DNA of 64,000 nt from Patagioenas fasciata (Eukaryota; Chordata; Aves; Columbiformes; Columbidae), in NCBI RefSeq assembly GCF_037038585.1, contig NC_092560.1:62438049-62502048 (forward strand), read 5' to 3'. Below are positions 45,701-57,970 of the stretch, in pieces. The notes beneath the pieces were generated by a model. It made no database searches, was not told where the DNA came from, and was given only the letters and a program-made list of their open reading frames with translations. The position numbers and the translations under genes are program-made. Numbering within the stretch: position 1 is the first letter of the stretch; each line of letters starts with the position of its first letter.

Positions 45701-48700
45701 TCCCACTAGACTGTGTCAGTGAAAATTCAGGGAGGTGTGTGTATGAAGGGTTGATTTCCAACTTGGTTCATTAATTTGAATGGTGTTGGTAGTAAGATGC
45801 AGTAATTGGTTTTAGTTTATATCACTGAATTTTTCTAGTGCAATTCCTTTGTTCTATATATCCTACATGATGCTGTAAAGTGGGCATTTTTTTCTCCCCA
45901 CTTTCTTACCAGGCCAGATTTATAGTAAATTATTTCTTCCTAACTTCTAAAACAGGAGGCATATATCATTAAAAAAAAAAAAAAAAGCAAAACTCTATGC
46001 ATCTTGCTCAAACCTTGTGGAAACTCTGCAGTGGCACTTTCTCTTAACTTGGACATGCTTATGATCAGATCTATATGTTATTTGGATAGCATATGAGCAT
46101 TCACAGGTCTCCTATATGATTTAGGTGCTTGAGTCCTACATACTTCTAAGTTCCATGGTAACAAAACATCTTAAACATGTAAACCACCACTAAATATTTA
46201 CTTGCATTTGGACCTTTACATCAGTGCTGGCTTAAATGAAAGCTCTGTCTAGAGTGGATGGCTGGGCAAGAATCATAGCAGTGGTACAAGCGTGGAGCAG
46301 TTCTCCTGCACAGCGCTTTTCCCAGCCTCCAGCAAGCTTTGGCCCTGGGACTCCTCTGTGCTTAGAAGTGCTTGGAAGAGTTTTTTTCAACAATTTGTCT
46401 CATTGGTTTCTGTTCTCACGTAAACTTCTATCATCTGCAGAGCTATGTGTCAAAGAGTCCCAAATCTTAATTATGCACTATTGGTAGAGACAGAATAATA
46501 TAATTCTGCTTTAATTAGCAGCTTTCAACATTGTTGTAAAGGTTGTTAGCTTATGCAGCTGTTCATTTGTGCATTTAATTTTTAACTCTGCTAGTAAAGA
46601 ATTCTGTTAAGATGCAAAAATGGTATCGGTCCAATAATTTTTTTTTTACTGTAGTTTAAAGATTTAACTCTGCATTGAATATAACACCACCTAGTAGGAT
46701 ATCTTCTAGGTTGGAAAGAAATGGTTCATGTGCTCTGATGTTGGCTCCTGAACACATGGTGTTTTTGAAGTAGCCTTTATTTATCAATTATAATTTCATT
46801 GACTTCAAGTCAAGAGAAGGCTGTTGAAAAGGGCAGTTATGCTCAGTAGGACAAATTAGTGAATAGCTCTCTTCTAACAGTTCTTTGTTATGGTCTTATG
46901 TGAATGCAGGACTTAAGCTAGCTCTCCAAAAATATTCAATTTAATTGAAATCATACTGAAACTAAATATTTTCACAGTGGAAATAACAGGAGAACAGACA
47001 ATTACATTAGCTTACCAGGATCCAAACTATGATGCAGTGACTTATGCAAAAGGATGCTTACTACAGAATCCTTCCATTGGCACTCCAGCTGCAGTACTTA
47101 ATACTGAGGGGTGTTACTTGGCAACCCAGTCCCTGCATTTCAGCCAAGTGGCAAAGTTGAGCTGGAGGAACAAGGCACAGAGCTTTCCTGCTGACCAGGA
47201 GGAGCTGAGAAACCAGCTATGTGGATCTGAATCACCTTGTGAAATTTCTTTGCCTGTCTAATTAAACCATTGTAGTGAGAGCTGAAAGAATAAAGGAAGA
47301 CTGGCCTTTGTGTCCACCATGTGCCTTTGCTACCTTTGCTGAAGAAGAGAGCACTACTGGGCAACTGCACTGTTCCTCTTTGCATTCACTTCCTGAAATA
47401 GCATAATGCTCCTGTTACACTGTGAATGAGAGCAGAAGAAAAGTGTATGTACAAAATATTATGCATTTATAAAATTACTTCTTGAATCTTTTTAACAAAA
47501 CCTCTAACCTTTAAATAGGTAGCATCTCTTTAGTACATGCGTACAATTATTACAGATTATTTTTGCAGTATGACTAATGCTTACTAGAAGCTAATTAGTA
47601 TAGTGCATAATTTGATATCTTTCTACTTTTAAAGGCCTTAGTGTGAGCTGTAAAAATCAGTTTTTAGCAAAACAAAAATACATAATTAATTCAAAAAATA
47701 TTGTGGTTAATATTTAAATGATACTACTTTAGAAGTGAATGTTATTCCAATCCAGCACACCAGCACAAATAGTGCAGCTATTGTTGTGTAGCTAAAGGAG
47801 AAAGTTTTGGTAGCTCCAGATTTGGAAGAACTGAACACCAATTTCAGCAAGGGCTTGACCACGTTTGGGCATATCGAAATCTACCTGTCTTGGTACCTGT
47901 GTCATATACTAGAGGAGGTGATTCATGTTAAGAATGACTTTGTGCGATTAGCTGAGATTCTATATGGTCTATACTAATTTTCTTTCATTGAGGAAAAGTC
48001 TCCTGTTGAGATTTAAGATTGGATGCAGGGTTTTGCATAGGCTTGAATATCTGTGTATCTGTTACATTTATTGTGATAATCTTATGTTGTGTTCTATAGC
48101 AGCTTCCTCCTTCATGAGTTTTTACTTTCTCAGCAGTGAACTTAACATTTTAAGTACCCTGTTGTTTAGTATGCAGCTCAGATAAATTTGCTGGTGACAC
48201 AGTAGCAATTTGTAAATATTTATGTAAAGTTCTTGAAGGTCTGTGTTTAAACAGATGTAGGACAAATGTCCTTCAGTATTTCTGAAGAGCGGAAATAGTA
48301 TTTCATGTTCTCAGTTGTCAACGGCACTTGGAGTGAGTGTGTTTCCAGGAAAACATACGGGAATTGTGGAATTGCTCAATGGTGTTGTGCTTCAAAGACC
48401 CATAAAAGTTGGTGAGATTTTTTTTTTTTTCCATTGCTCTCAGCTACTCTTTGATCCATTTAAAAACAGATTATTATGGTGTATGGAGAGGTTAGGGGTA
48501 CACTTGAACTATTCTTCACATGCAAGATCTTTTACTGTATAAACTTGATATTCCATTACTAAACTGCTCCCCTGTTGCAAGAGCAGTTAGTGGCAAGTAA
48601 AAGTTTACACAAGCAGTTAATTTCTATACTTCTGTTTAAAGAAAAAAAAAAATTGAAACCCTGAAAACAGTCTAGTGTTGGATTGTAGTATTAGATAAGT

Positions 48701-51700
48701 AGTATCATAAGTATATTCAAAGGAGAATGTGAGGACTACCTATATTAATGCAGTTGCTAAGACTGAAATTCATTGTGGGCCAAGTTTCTTAAACATTGAC
48801 TGGATTATTTTATAGTTGCCTTGAATTACAAAGGTGGACGAATAGGATTTGAGAAGCTCTTTGAATTTGCATCTGAACATTTATATACTGGACCACTTGG
48901 GACTCTTACCTGGGTGAACAGAGATCTCAAATGACTTACTATATTATGATATAGATAACAAACTCGCTAGGGAATCAGGCACTCTGCTGTTCTACACCCC
49001 TCCTGAGAATTTACGTGGTTCATATTGCTCATCAAGTGGTATTTCTTCCTCAGATATCAGATAAAATTGTCAAACATGCTGTGCAACTAGTACAGGATTC
49101 CTAAAATATGATGCAGTTGTTTATATATATTTATAGAAACAAGTGAATACAAATGTAAATGAACAGGTTTATCTCCATTGAATACAATTTTGGATGTCAC
49201 CAGCTGTTTGAGGATCTAGTTTCTGCACAACCCTACATGTTCTGTTTGCGTGCATCAGGATTTCAGGCATGTATCTCTGTTTTTTAACAGGCAAAACCCA
49301 TCATACTCACATTCAAGTCATTACATTTCTCCTATTCTAAAGGTTTTCTTAATCTTTAACTCTGTGAAGAAATAATACCAACTTCCACCCATCCCTCTTC
49401 CTGCTTAAGAGGTTGTAAGATTCCTAAGACATGACCAGACTCACAATCCCAAGTTTAGGTTATAACAAATCAGCTAGTATTTGCTTATTATTTTTAAATG
49501 TAGTGAGAAGATGCAGAAAGCTACCTAGCAATGTATTGCTATGTAGTGCGATGATAATTGCTTTGCAGCATGGGTAAGTGTAAACTGCTTATGGGTAGGA
49601 AGAATTTTATGCATCAGTGTTTTGAACTGGCTTTCTGTATGGAAGAAGAAATTGGATCAGTTTCACTGGACTTGGAATGTGTCTAAATATAATGATTCAG
49701 CTTCAAGACAATGAGCTCATCTAACACCAGGACTTACTCAGATTCATAGCACTTCCAAAATACTGTGGGTAGGACAGGATGGGTCATTCTACTGTCTGGA
49801 TTTTTAGTACTTGATCAGTCTCCTGATGACAGTTGCTGTGTTTAGCTGTTTTTATGCCACTGGATTCTTCTAATCTGTTCTCACATTTAAAGCTAGATTT
49901 ATTAAACTAAGTAATTGTAGTGACACGGATGTTCTTTTTTTACTGCATGTGATAATGGTAAGTCTATGTTGAAATAAAGTAAGTTCTGAATATCCATCTA
50001 CTTAATGTCTTTGTAAGACATTTCCCTCTAGTGATTTTTATTACATATGTGTATGGAAGTCATGAGATTTTTTTCTACTTTGTAAGACCTTTTTTCTAGT
50101 TGTTTAATTAGTTTTAAGAATGTTTTCTAATGAAGTGTTATAACTGGAAAATAAATCAAATATGGTATGAGATTACTTCACTGTGAAACTTGAGTGCCAT
50201 CCTGCTAATGAAGTTTACAGAAGAAATTAATTTGAAAGCAACAGGAAAGGGATAAAATCTTTGTGTCAGCTCTTAAAAGGGTGTTCTTAAGCATACTCAT
50301 CTTTGTCTTAGGTGACTGGCAAAATACCCCTTTTCTATCATAGCTTGCTTCAAAATTAGATTAAAGACTTATTTTTCTGGTAGGTTTGTCTCTTTATGAT
50401 GGTTTTCCCCAGCATAATTATGATAAATGAAAGCTTAATATCTTCATGTTCTCAAATTACAAACTTATATTTGTGCCCTTTTCTGAACGTGTGACCGTCT
50501 AAAGACCCTAAGTTAATTCTGAAACATTGAGGAAAAGGGTTTTAAATTAAATCTTCAGTGACACATGGTTCCCATGTGAAGCATCAAGCTATTTGGTCAT
50601 TGAAAAATAACCTAATTTAACTGAATTACTTTCTCTAAAAAGTAAAAATCTGTTTAAAAAACAAATGTTGCGTCTAAGTACCCTATTATAATAGTTTCTG
50701 ACCTTTTTAGAATAAAGCTTTCTTATTCCTGTTTTTACTAGTAATATGAATGTTTTTCAAGAAGTGTCTAGTGAAGGGTGACTATTATCTCTCTGTCAAA
50801 AAAACCCCACTGAAAACACATGGAAATTACTGTGGACGTAACTTCGATAAAACAAGATTGCACAAAGTTACTGCTGAAGTAACATAATTGAATGGATTGA
50901 TTGGATAGTTGTCTGAACTGATGCTGATGACGGTTTGCAGTTCAGAATCAGTTGTACTGAAGTTAAATGTCTAAGAGTGAACAGACATAAAACCAGTGAT
51001 TGACAATTAGAGAAAACTGAGCAAAGGTAAGAGTAGCAGTAAGAATTGTGCTCTAATTGGTTGTAGAAGCTGCTGCTGGTTTCTGGATTTATGTTTTTCA
51101 CATATCTGAATGAAACAATGATAGTTTTCTAATTAGCTCAAGAATTTCAAGCATATGGCCTGAAATGAAAGAGGATCTGGTGCACCTTTGTAAGAAGCAG
51201 AAAAACAAACCATAATGCTGATGCCACATTGAAGCAAATAAAATAACTATTCAAAAAGAGATAACTAAAACTAAACAAACAATATAGATTCTTAAGAGAA
51301 GAAAATGAAGTTGTATACAGTAAAAAGTGGGAGTAAGACTTTGAACAAGACATTCATTGAGTGTCTGATTTTTTCAGTCAAATGAGCTTTAGTCCATTAT
51401 GGTGTGATACGTAGGGATCAAGGAAATGAACAGTAAAGACAACATAACCAACACAACGAAAATTTATGTACGTAGTCTCCAATTCAGAGAGAATTCATGT
51501 AAATATTTTAGAATTGTCTTGCAGTAGAAAGTACTAGTAGGACATACAGAATACTCAGAATGCATTTATGTTCAAGTGAGTTTGTGGCTTTGTTTTCTAT
51601 TATGAGAACAAACACATTAAGAAGTTAATGTAAAAGCTAGCTGATAGATGTAGAATCACTTAATCTTGACAGGATTTACATCTATCCACTAGTAACGGTT

Positions 51701-54700
51701 TGATCTGATTCAGCTTACAGATCTGCTGCAGACAAGAGAAACTTTACACAAAAATGCTGTTGAACTGAAAGCTTTGGAAAAACACGTAGTATTCATTACA
51801 AATTTTGCTTACAAAGAACAATCATTGAGAATTGTTGAGGAAAAAAGGGAAAATTACGTGACATACAGCTGCGGTTTGGTTTTTTGGTTTTAGGTACTTT
51901 GAAATTCCAGTGTACAGCCTGTTGAATTGAATTCAAGAGAAGCCATAGGACTAGTATTTAGACTTATTAGAACAGCAGGAATATGGATCCAAAGGGTTTA
52001 TTGGAAGATATGCTTCTTGTGTTTATTGAGTACAGGATAACTTTCTGCAGTAAAGCTATTTATTTTTTCTTTTTTTTTTTTTTTACTAACCTCAATGCTG
52101 TGCAAGTGCTTTACATTAAAGTAAATACTCAGAAAATATTGCATCTGAATCCTCTGCTCCACACTCCTGTTCATCTGTTTAATATATTACAGAACAATAA
52201 GGTTGAATAAATGCTTTTTGCACTTCAACAGTAGTCCTAATACTATATATTATAATATTATTCATCATGCTTGCAGGTCAGTTGGGATAGAAGTGGTTGC
52301 CCACATATGAGTCTTACTCTTGTGGTTGACATTCTCATAATCCTGTAGGAATGCCGTTGTCATTAGTTTCTTACGCTGGTATCTATCACCATTGCATGTG
52401 GGTGTCTGAAGTCATGATCTCAGAGTGATGTAGGTCTTCAGGTAATGTGCCAGTCTCATGGTGGTCTTGGAAAAATAAGACAAGGTTTGAGCCATGTTAC
52501 ATGTCGTTAACTATGATTTATGGGCTTTGTTATGGAGATATAATGTGAGGAGTAGAATACTATGGTAGCAGGCAGACACTAACCTGTACTGCTGAGTAAA
52601 GAGATTTCCACATTCAGAAACCACTTTTGTGTGTCTGTGTGTGTAGATGACTTCACGTCTAAGTTAGACTTTGTTATTGCAGAATGCGTACTCTCCGAAC
52701 ACAACAGTCATTAAGGGCTGTTTCCATGCTGAATTACAGGGATTGTTTCTGTAATTATGTCATGTGCACCGCAACTGTATTTGGTAGATTCCAGTCTTTT
52801 ATTGAAAAGTGCAACCCAGGAGTTTTTTAACAATACTTGCTTACTTATTGTGTGTAGTTCTCAATGTGTTTGTCCTTCAGTGTATTTTCTTATGTTTTTA
52901 CAGAGTATGGGGTTTACAGGGAGGAAGGGAGAGGGAAGGACACCTTCAAAATAAATTAATCTACTTCTAATAGACTTACTTAGATAGTTCAGATGAATCA
53001 TCCTCTACGTGTGTTTCTCTACATGAGCGATGGAATGAGCCTGGGTGACTATCTGAGATTAGACAAGTAACTTTTAAACTAGAAAAAGCTAGGTGAGATG
53101 AACCTGCCCCTACTTATTGAGACAATGGTGGTTGTCTGGGTAATCCCAGAAGACTTAAATTTGTTATCCATTTTCCTTATTCCTCTTGGTTTTCTGTCAT
53201 AGGTCCTGATGTCTTTACATGAAATGTTCCCAGCAGTGCACGCAGCGGAAACGGCGGTCCAGCGGAACCCGCGTTCCTGGGATGCCTGGCAGACTTTGGG
53301 ACGTGCCCAGCTTGGATTAGGAGAGATAGCATTGGTATGAAAACTGACAACATTAATATTCTAAACTTGCAAGCCTCATCCTCTGAATTCTGTGTGAGAG
53401 CATGAAAATACAGAAATACCAAGGCAACTTAATAGCTGTATGTAACCTGAAAGTAGGCAAGGAAAAGGTGGTTCTCATTTATCTCCAGTATTTCTTCCAC
53501 TTTGGTTTTCACAAAGGCTTTGTCTGTGATTTTTTTTGCTGAACTTGTGGAAGCCTTTTATGTCTTATGGTATACTTACATGGTGGCTTTATGCAGCAGA
53601 ATGATTAAGCTGACATAACTGCACATACTACATTCTGGGTCCTGTACTACTACAGCGCAGCTCACCATAGTTTAAAGATGAAGGTACTGTGAAGTCCCAG
53701 TTGATATTCGGGCTCGGTTTTATACATGGCTGCTAATAAAATTGTAGTATCCTGATTTCCCTGTCTCCTCCTCTCCTGCTTCAGGTGCAGTGAATCACGA
53801 GTGCTCATTCATGCTTTCCTCTGGCTCCCTGATCCTGTGTGGTGGTTGAAGTTTCTTTTCTTAGTAAGACAGCAAAAAGGCTGAAATGCCTTGCAGAAGC
53901 TGGAATTCACCTTTTCCCCAGCTGCAGCTGCATGCCATGGTACTGTCTTGGCTACATAACGTGATGCAAAGGGAGACTCTTCCCTGTGTCTGATCACCCT
54001 CTGCCTGTAGGCTGTGCATCTCTGAATAATGTAACATATATAGTGCAGTAATCTTCTGCTAGTTAGTATGGAAACATAGTGAGTGAAACTTTAATTCAGA
54101 CACATTCACAGAAGTACATTAAAAAAATTATTCATCAGGAGCTTTCAGATAAAAAATAGATACTGGTTTTATTTCTAATAGAAGTAGCTGTGTGCTGGTT
54201 TGATACAAATAACTTTGTTAGTCACTAATTAGTGTTTTTGCAAAGTTACAATGTTTGGACAGAAAACTTTCAAAAATTTAAAAAAAAATTATTCTTTTGA
54301 GAGAGGCAAACAGATCATGCAAAACCAGTTTCTATTTAAAATGTAGTAAGGTGCGATATCAATAACAAACACACAAAAAGAGATGATGTGAATAACTAAG
54401 ACAAAAGCTGTGTGTTGCAGATGTGTATTGTGCTACCTTATGTTGTTGCAGTATTGTAATTTGAAATACTTAATGTAAATCTATACATATCTGCATCACA
54501 TAACTGGTCACATTCCATGGCTTTTGTGGTGTAGAAGTTAAGATTAGATGGTCTGTCCTGTCAGGATCAACAATCTGTAGATCTTTGATTTCCTTTTAAG
54601 TGTCTGAAATTGTTGCTCTAAATTGTGTCTGAGATTTCTAAATGCGTTAGTCTCAGAAATTTCAAAATTTTATTTCCTGAAAGAATCCTAGATAACTGAT

Positions 54701-57469
54701 GCTGCTTATTCTATAAAAAAGCTACAGTTCCTGTAATGTGAATTTTACATATTGATATACACATACTAGTTGTACCACCAGGTCTGCTCACTGGATGCTA
54801 CAGGATTTGTCTACGTTGACAAGTCACATCACACCAATAGCAGTGGATATCTTGAGATGCTAGTACTGTGGACACATTGTTCACATTATATTGATTTTAT
54901 TTTACTTCAGAGTAGCTGTTCAGGTGCTCTCTTTGAATTCGTTATTGAGGTTAATCAGAAAGTAATGTAGTTTATGTAGTCTGAGACTGTTCCATGATGC
55001 AAACCAAAACATTTGAAGTTGGAAAAAATCAGAGATTTGCATCAAAGCACCTTATTCATCTGAAACTTCTGGACTTCTCTAAAGCCTTTGACATGGTCCC
55101 CACAACATCCTTTTCTGTAAATTGGAGAGATATGGATTTGATGGATGGACTGTTCAGTGGACAAGTAACTGGCTAGATGGTGATACCCGAAGAGTAGCGG
55201 TCGATGGCATAATTTCCCTTATTTAATTTTAGATGTTTTTTACAAATGATTTTTACTGTATTGGTGATGACAACTTAAGCAGTAACAATTTCACAGTGAT
55301 ATTTCATTAGTACGGTTCGTGCCATGAGTGACAAGTGGTGTTCCTATGGGGTTGGTGTTGGGACCAGCACTGTTTAACATCTTTGTTGGTGACATGGACA
55401 GTGGGAGTGAGCGCACCCTCAGCAAGTTTGCCAATGACATCAAGCTGTGTGGTGTGGCTGACAAGCTGGAGGGAACAGATGCCATCCAGTGGGACCTGGA
55501 GAGGCTTGAGAAGTGGACCTGTGTGAACTCCATAAGATTCAACCGGGCCAATTGCAAGGTCCTGCACACGGGTCAGGGTAATCCCAAGCACAAATACAGG
55601 CTGGGCGGAGAATGGATTGAGAGCAGCCTTGAGGAGAACTCAGGAGCGTTGGTTGAGAAACTCAACATGACCCAGCAATGTGCACTTGCAGCCCAGAAAG
55701 ACAGCCGTATCCCATCATGTCTGGTTTAAAGCTCTCTCAATGAGCTCCACTATCTCATGAGCAAAGACCCTCTTCAGTCTTTCAGAAAGGTGAAACCCAT
55801 CTGGTGTCAGCAAATCTGGTGCCATCTAGGCCATCCCAATAGCAAAAATGCTGAGTTCTGGTAGTGACCCCAGGCACAGAACCATGTATTAATAGAGTGT
55901 GTCCGTCTGCTTCTTCTAATGTCACTGCCTGCAACTGGAAGGAGAGACGGGAAAATGACCTGTGTTTGCGATTCCCTTACCAACTGCCCCAAGGCTCTGA
56001 AGTGCCTTCTGATGGCACTTGGACTACGGGTTGTAACATTGTCGCCACCCACGTGAAAGATCAGTAACGGGTAACAGTGTGAGGACTGTACCAGGCTGGG
56101 AAATTTCCTGGTGATGTCCTTAACCCGGGGCCCTGGAGGGGCTTGATCTTGTTTTTTTTTTTCTGGTTCCTGTCTCAGGGAGGCCAGAGGTCTCACTGGT
56201 CACAGCAGCCTGCCTCCTTCTCAGAGTCCCTGATGCTTCATAACGTTTCTCGTTCCTCTCTTACCTCTGTCACCAAGCTGAACATACTGTCTGCCTGGTC
56301 ACATCTCACACACCTGTTGTATTGTTGATATGGATTTGTAATCCAAATCCATCTCACCACTGTTTTCCTATCTGTCACAAAGGCTTCTGTACGTCGTCAC
56401 ATGAGTTTGGACACTCAGGTGGCCATTTCCATAGCGGACCATACAGTTATAAATATGAAATACACATGTGCTTGTGTCTACATACATGTAAGCTGAGTAT
56501 GTAAGGTCAGTCTTGACCTTTTCACTGTTGATGGAACTATAAATGCAAAACAGTTGTAGTTCTTGGTCTAGCATTTTCCCAGTATTGTAGCAATGGCTTC
56601 GTATTGCTGAAGGATTAGATGATCACATTTTTTTACATTTAACAACTTCTACGTTTGAGTATTTGTATTTGTGGGACTTTCCCAATTGAGCTGAAAGACA
56701 GGACAAGCAGCATCAATGATACTTACTTACTTACTTGTATTAATATTACACGATCTATAAGATTATAGAATTTCTTTCTTAGAGCAACTCTCCAAGTTGG
56801 GAGTTTATTTGTCTGCTCTTCTCTATTTAAATCAGTGCGTTTGCAACTGCAAACCTGTTACAGAAACTGCTTATCCCAGGGCTAGGATTACTTGTAGCAT
56901 TATGATTGTGTGTGTTCAATCCCAGTCATCCCTTTTTGTATTTCTTCAAACCGTGTTTGTCTGCTTTTGTCTTCTTGTACATCTGATGATGGATAAGAGA
57001 AAAGTGGGATACAAAATCACTTTTTGAATTATGTACTTTTTATTTTTGTTAATTTCTGTGATGAAATATGTAGGCTTTAAAGTGTTCATTCCTTGTTTCT
57101 TCGTTATTCTGTTTATAGGCAATCCGAAGTTTCCAGGTATCCTTACACATCTTTCCGATGAACCCTGAAGTATGGAAAGAGGACCTTTCCTGGGCTAGAA
57201 AACTGCAGGAGCAGCAGAAGGCAACAAAGACTGAGGAAGTGCAAGCACTGGCAAAAGGAAAAGCACTTGCCCAAGAATCAATCCCAGACTATGACTTTGA
57301 AAGTGATGAAATTGTGGCAGTCTGTGCTGCCATTGCAGAGAAGGAGAAAGCTCTTTCAGCAGCTAAAACAGTGGTCATTGTGTCTGCTTCAGGTGCAGTA
57401 GAGACTGTTATTGAGAAGGAGAATTGTCCTACAACTCCTGATGAAACCCTTTTCATCAGAGCCCGATAG
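24542..57469 (+). CDS. TTC33: Tetratricopeptide repeat protein 33, four coding exons, complete
   Basis: Small TPR protein (also called osmosis responsive factor) of poorly known role; TPRs normally mediate protein-protein contacts. Coding exons 24542-24762, 44107-44188, 53203-53334 and 57119-57469 have GT-AG borders and matching phases. They total 786 nt, or 261 residues plus TAG; human TTC33 is 262. The product begins [20 protein letters not shown]. An acidic segment (residues 24-37) and a basic KRRK stretch come first, then TPR-like helices from about residue 60 to 160 and a conserved tail [20 protein letters not shown]. The start is chosen by homology; the exon begins at 24534 after CTGTAG, eight bases before the ATG. 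It follows PRKAA1 on the same strand, as in mammals. Confidence 0.96.
28405..28592 (+). mobile_element. CR1 LINE 3'-end fragment
   Basis: Contains ...GGCCAGGCTGGATGGGGCTC, TGAGCAACCTGATCTAGTTG and the CR1 end CCATTCCAACCCAAATGATT, finishing in ATTCT(GTG/ACG) repeats typical of the CR1 terminus. About 190 bp remain. Confidence 0.9.
28980..29012 (+). repeat. Poly-G tract
   Basis: A run of 25 G, one C, then 7 more G. It is isolated in AT-rich intron DNA. It could form G-quadruplex structure, or its length may be partly a sequencing or assembly artefact. Confidence 0.95.
29470..29872 (+). mobile_element. CR1 LINE ORF2 fragment (N-terminal to RT)
   Basis: Conceptual translation across frames gives [16 protein letters not shown], then (29634 onward) [20 protein letters not shown] and KAEVLN-like [11 protein letters not shown]. 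This is the linker between endonuclease and reverse transcriptase in avian CR1 ORF2. Frames are shifted and interrupted. The overlapping open frames on both strands are by-products. Confidence 0.8.
29885..30010 (-). mobile_element. CR1 LINE fragment, minus strand
   Basis: Reads TGGCACTCCTCTGGACCCTC followed by ...TGTATTGAGGACCACAGAGC and TGGATGCAGTACTGCAGGAA. This is the reverse complement of a CR1 3' body segment seen in many bird copies. It lies next to the + strand fragment at 29470, so two independent insertions or an inversion are likely. Confidence 0.8.
33733..34252 (+). mobile_element. CR1 LINE 3' portion (about 520 bp)
   Basis: The longest 3' CR1 copy here. It includes GGCTGGAACAGCTCTGCTGT, AGAGTTGGGGTTGTTCAGCC, GCCCAGAGAGGTGGTAGATG and GGATGGGGCTCTGAGCAACC, and ends CCATTCTATGATTCTGTGAT. 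It is 5'-truncated as usual for LINE insertions. The 88-codon frame at 33939-34205 is repeat sequence. Confidence 0.93.
44107..44188 (+). CDS. TTC33: TTC33 coding exon 2 (TPR1)
   Basis: The acceptor is TAACTACAG and the donor GTAAAG. The 82-nt exon encodes residues 75-101, [20 protein letters not shown] then LYEMKSQ, the second helix of TPR1 and the start of TPR2. It is too short to be an isolated open frame; found by homology and phase. Confidence 0.95.
45152..45360. repeat. A/C-rich low-complexity tract
   Basis: A run of 18 A leads into about 190 bp made almost wholly of A and C (ACCAACCAACCAACAACACC, AAACCAAACCAAACACAAAA). It is probably an expanded, decayed poly-A. The minus-strand open frame over it is an artefact of composition. 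Confidence 0.9.
46977..47261 (+). other. Unassigned 94-codon open frame in TTC33 intron 2
   Basis: Starts [20 protein letters not shown] and ends at TAA 47259-47261, with AATAAA about 30 nt later (47289-47294). It is GC-richer than its flanks. No domain, signal peptide or membrane segment is recognised. It may be a decayed retrocopy or chance; I give it no name. Confidence 0.25.
53203..53334 (+). CDS. TTC33: TTC33 coding exon 3 (TPR2-TPR3)
   Basis: The exon follows TTCTGTCATAG and ends before GTATGA. Its 44 codons encode residues 102-145, [20 protein letters not shown] to LGLGEIAL. Its middle (GCGGAAACGGCGGTCCAGCG) is much more GC- and CpG-rich than the introns around it. A minus-strand open frame across it is a shadow. 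Confidence 0.95.
55065..55727 (+). mobile_element. CR1 LINE reverse-transcriptase fragment (degraded)
   Basis: The frame starting near 55065 reads [12 protein letters not shown]. From 55328 it reads [20 protein letters not shown], then [16 protein letters not shown] and [18 protein letters not shown]. These are RT motifs 3-5 of avian CR1, with the catalytic YxDD-type box altered to FAND. A gap with frame loss lies at about 55180-55325. It ends at TAA 55727-55729. It is a dead copy. Confidence 0.92.
55735..56240 (-). mobile_element. SGNH-esterase-like ORF remnant, probably from a LINE ORF1 (minus strand)
   Basis: On the minus strand a 129-codon frame (56196-55807) reads ...[12 protein letters not shown], then [20 protein letters not shown] and FPSLLPVAG...INTWFCAWG. 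This order fits the SGNH-hydrolase/esterase domain carried by CR1-like ORF1 proteins. There the block is usually GTND, but here GGDN, so a conserved position is lost. After the stop at 55807 recognisable sequence ([10 protein letters not shown]) continues with further stops. It faces the CR1 RT piece to its left, so the two are not one element in original order. Confidence 0.6.
57119..57469 (+). CDS. TTC33: TTC33 terminal coding exon 4
   Basis: The exon follows TGTTTATAG and encodes residues 146-261 with stop TAG at 57467-57469. It begins [20 protein letters not shown] (end of TPR3), passes a Gln/Lys/Glu-rich linker, then the conserved [20 protein letters not shown] and a tail ending FIRAR. 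The linker ([18 protein letters not shown]) is the most diverged part from mammals. Confidence 0.96.
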   Translation, partial: AIRSFQVSLHIFPMNPEVWKEDLSWARKLQEQQKATKTEEVQALAKGKALAQESIPDYDFESDEIVAVCAAIAEKEKALSAAKTVVIVSASGAVETVIEKENCPTTPDETLFIRAR

Positions 57470-57970
57470 GGCAACCTTATGGGTTGCCATGCTGCTGTAA
57501 GGGCTAGTGTTATTTAATGTACTGGGTTTGCTTTGGTCTTGTGTTTTTAAGCAGCAGGAGAACCTACACGCATTAAAGAATTTGAGTTATTTTTCTTTTG
57601 AAAGTTGGAAAAGCAATGAACAGGGTTGTTGATACATCCCTGTTACTGGAGAAGAAAGCCAGGAGTTGATTCTAAAAATATTGTGAACAAATGTAATGTT
57701 AAAATGCTTAACTGCATTCAAACATCTGCTTTTAGCTTTATGTACTTCATAATTTTACAAGGTAATGTCTACTTTTTCCCAGTAATTAATAAGCTTTTAT
57801 TTAAACCTTAAAAGAAAAAGGAAGTTTTTAAAAATCTGTCTCAGTCATTATTCACTAATATTATTTTCTTCCAGTTGAAGTGTCAGATGTTCTCTATTAT
57901 CAGAAATCTTTGTTTTGCATGTACGGGATTTTTTTGATCTGGTTGAATAAAATCCTGACTACTGTGCTGC
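57470..57970 (+). other. TTC33: TTC33 3'UTR
   Basis: AT-rich sequence ending shortly after AATAAA at 57946-57951, which is followed by a GT-rich stretch (TGTGTGTTCTTTTGGTTTT) typical of a downstream element. This gives a UTR of about 0.5 kb. Later polyadenylation cannot be excluded. Confidence 0.65.

Larger units (their letters stand above)
44189..53202 (+). other. TTC33: TTC33 intron 2 (between coding exons 2 and 3)
   Basis: 9 kb of AT-rich DNA. It holds an A/C-rich low-complexity tract at about 45152-45360, A-runs near 45971-45986, T-runs near 48420 and 52065-52084, and an unassigned open frame at 46977-47261. No mobile element with recognisable coding was seen. Confidence 0.85.
53335..57118 (+). 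other. TTC33: TTC33 intron 3
   Basis: 3.8 kb. The first half appears unique. The 55.0-56.3 kb part is made of two LINE-derived coding remnants in opposite orientation (separate entries). Confidence 0.85.
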
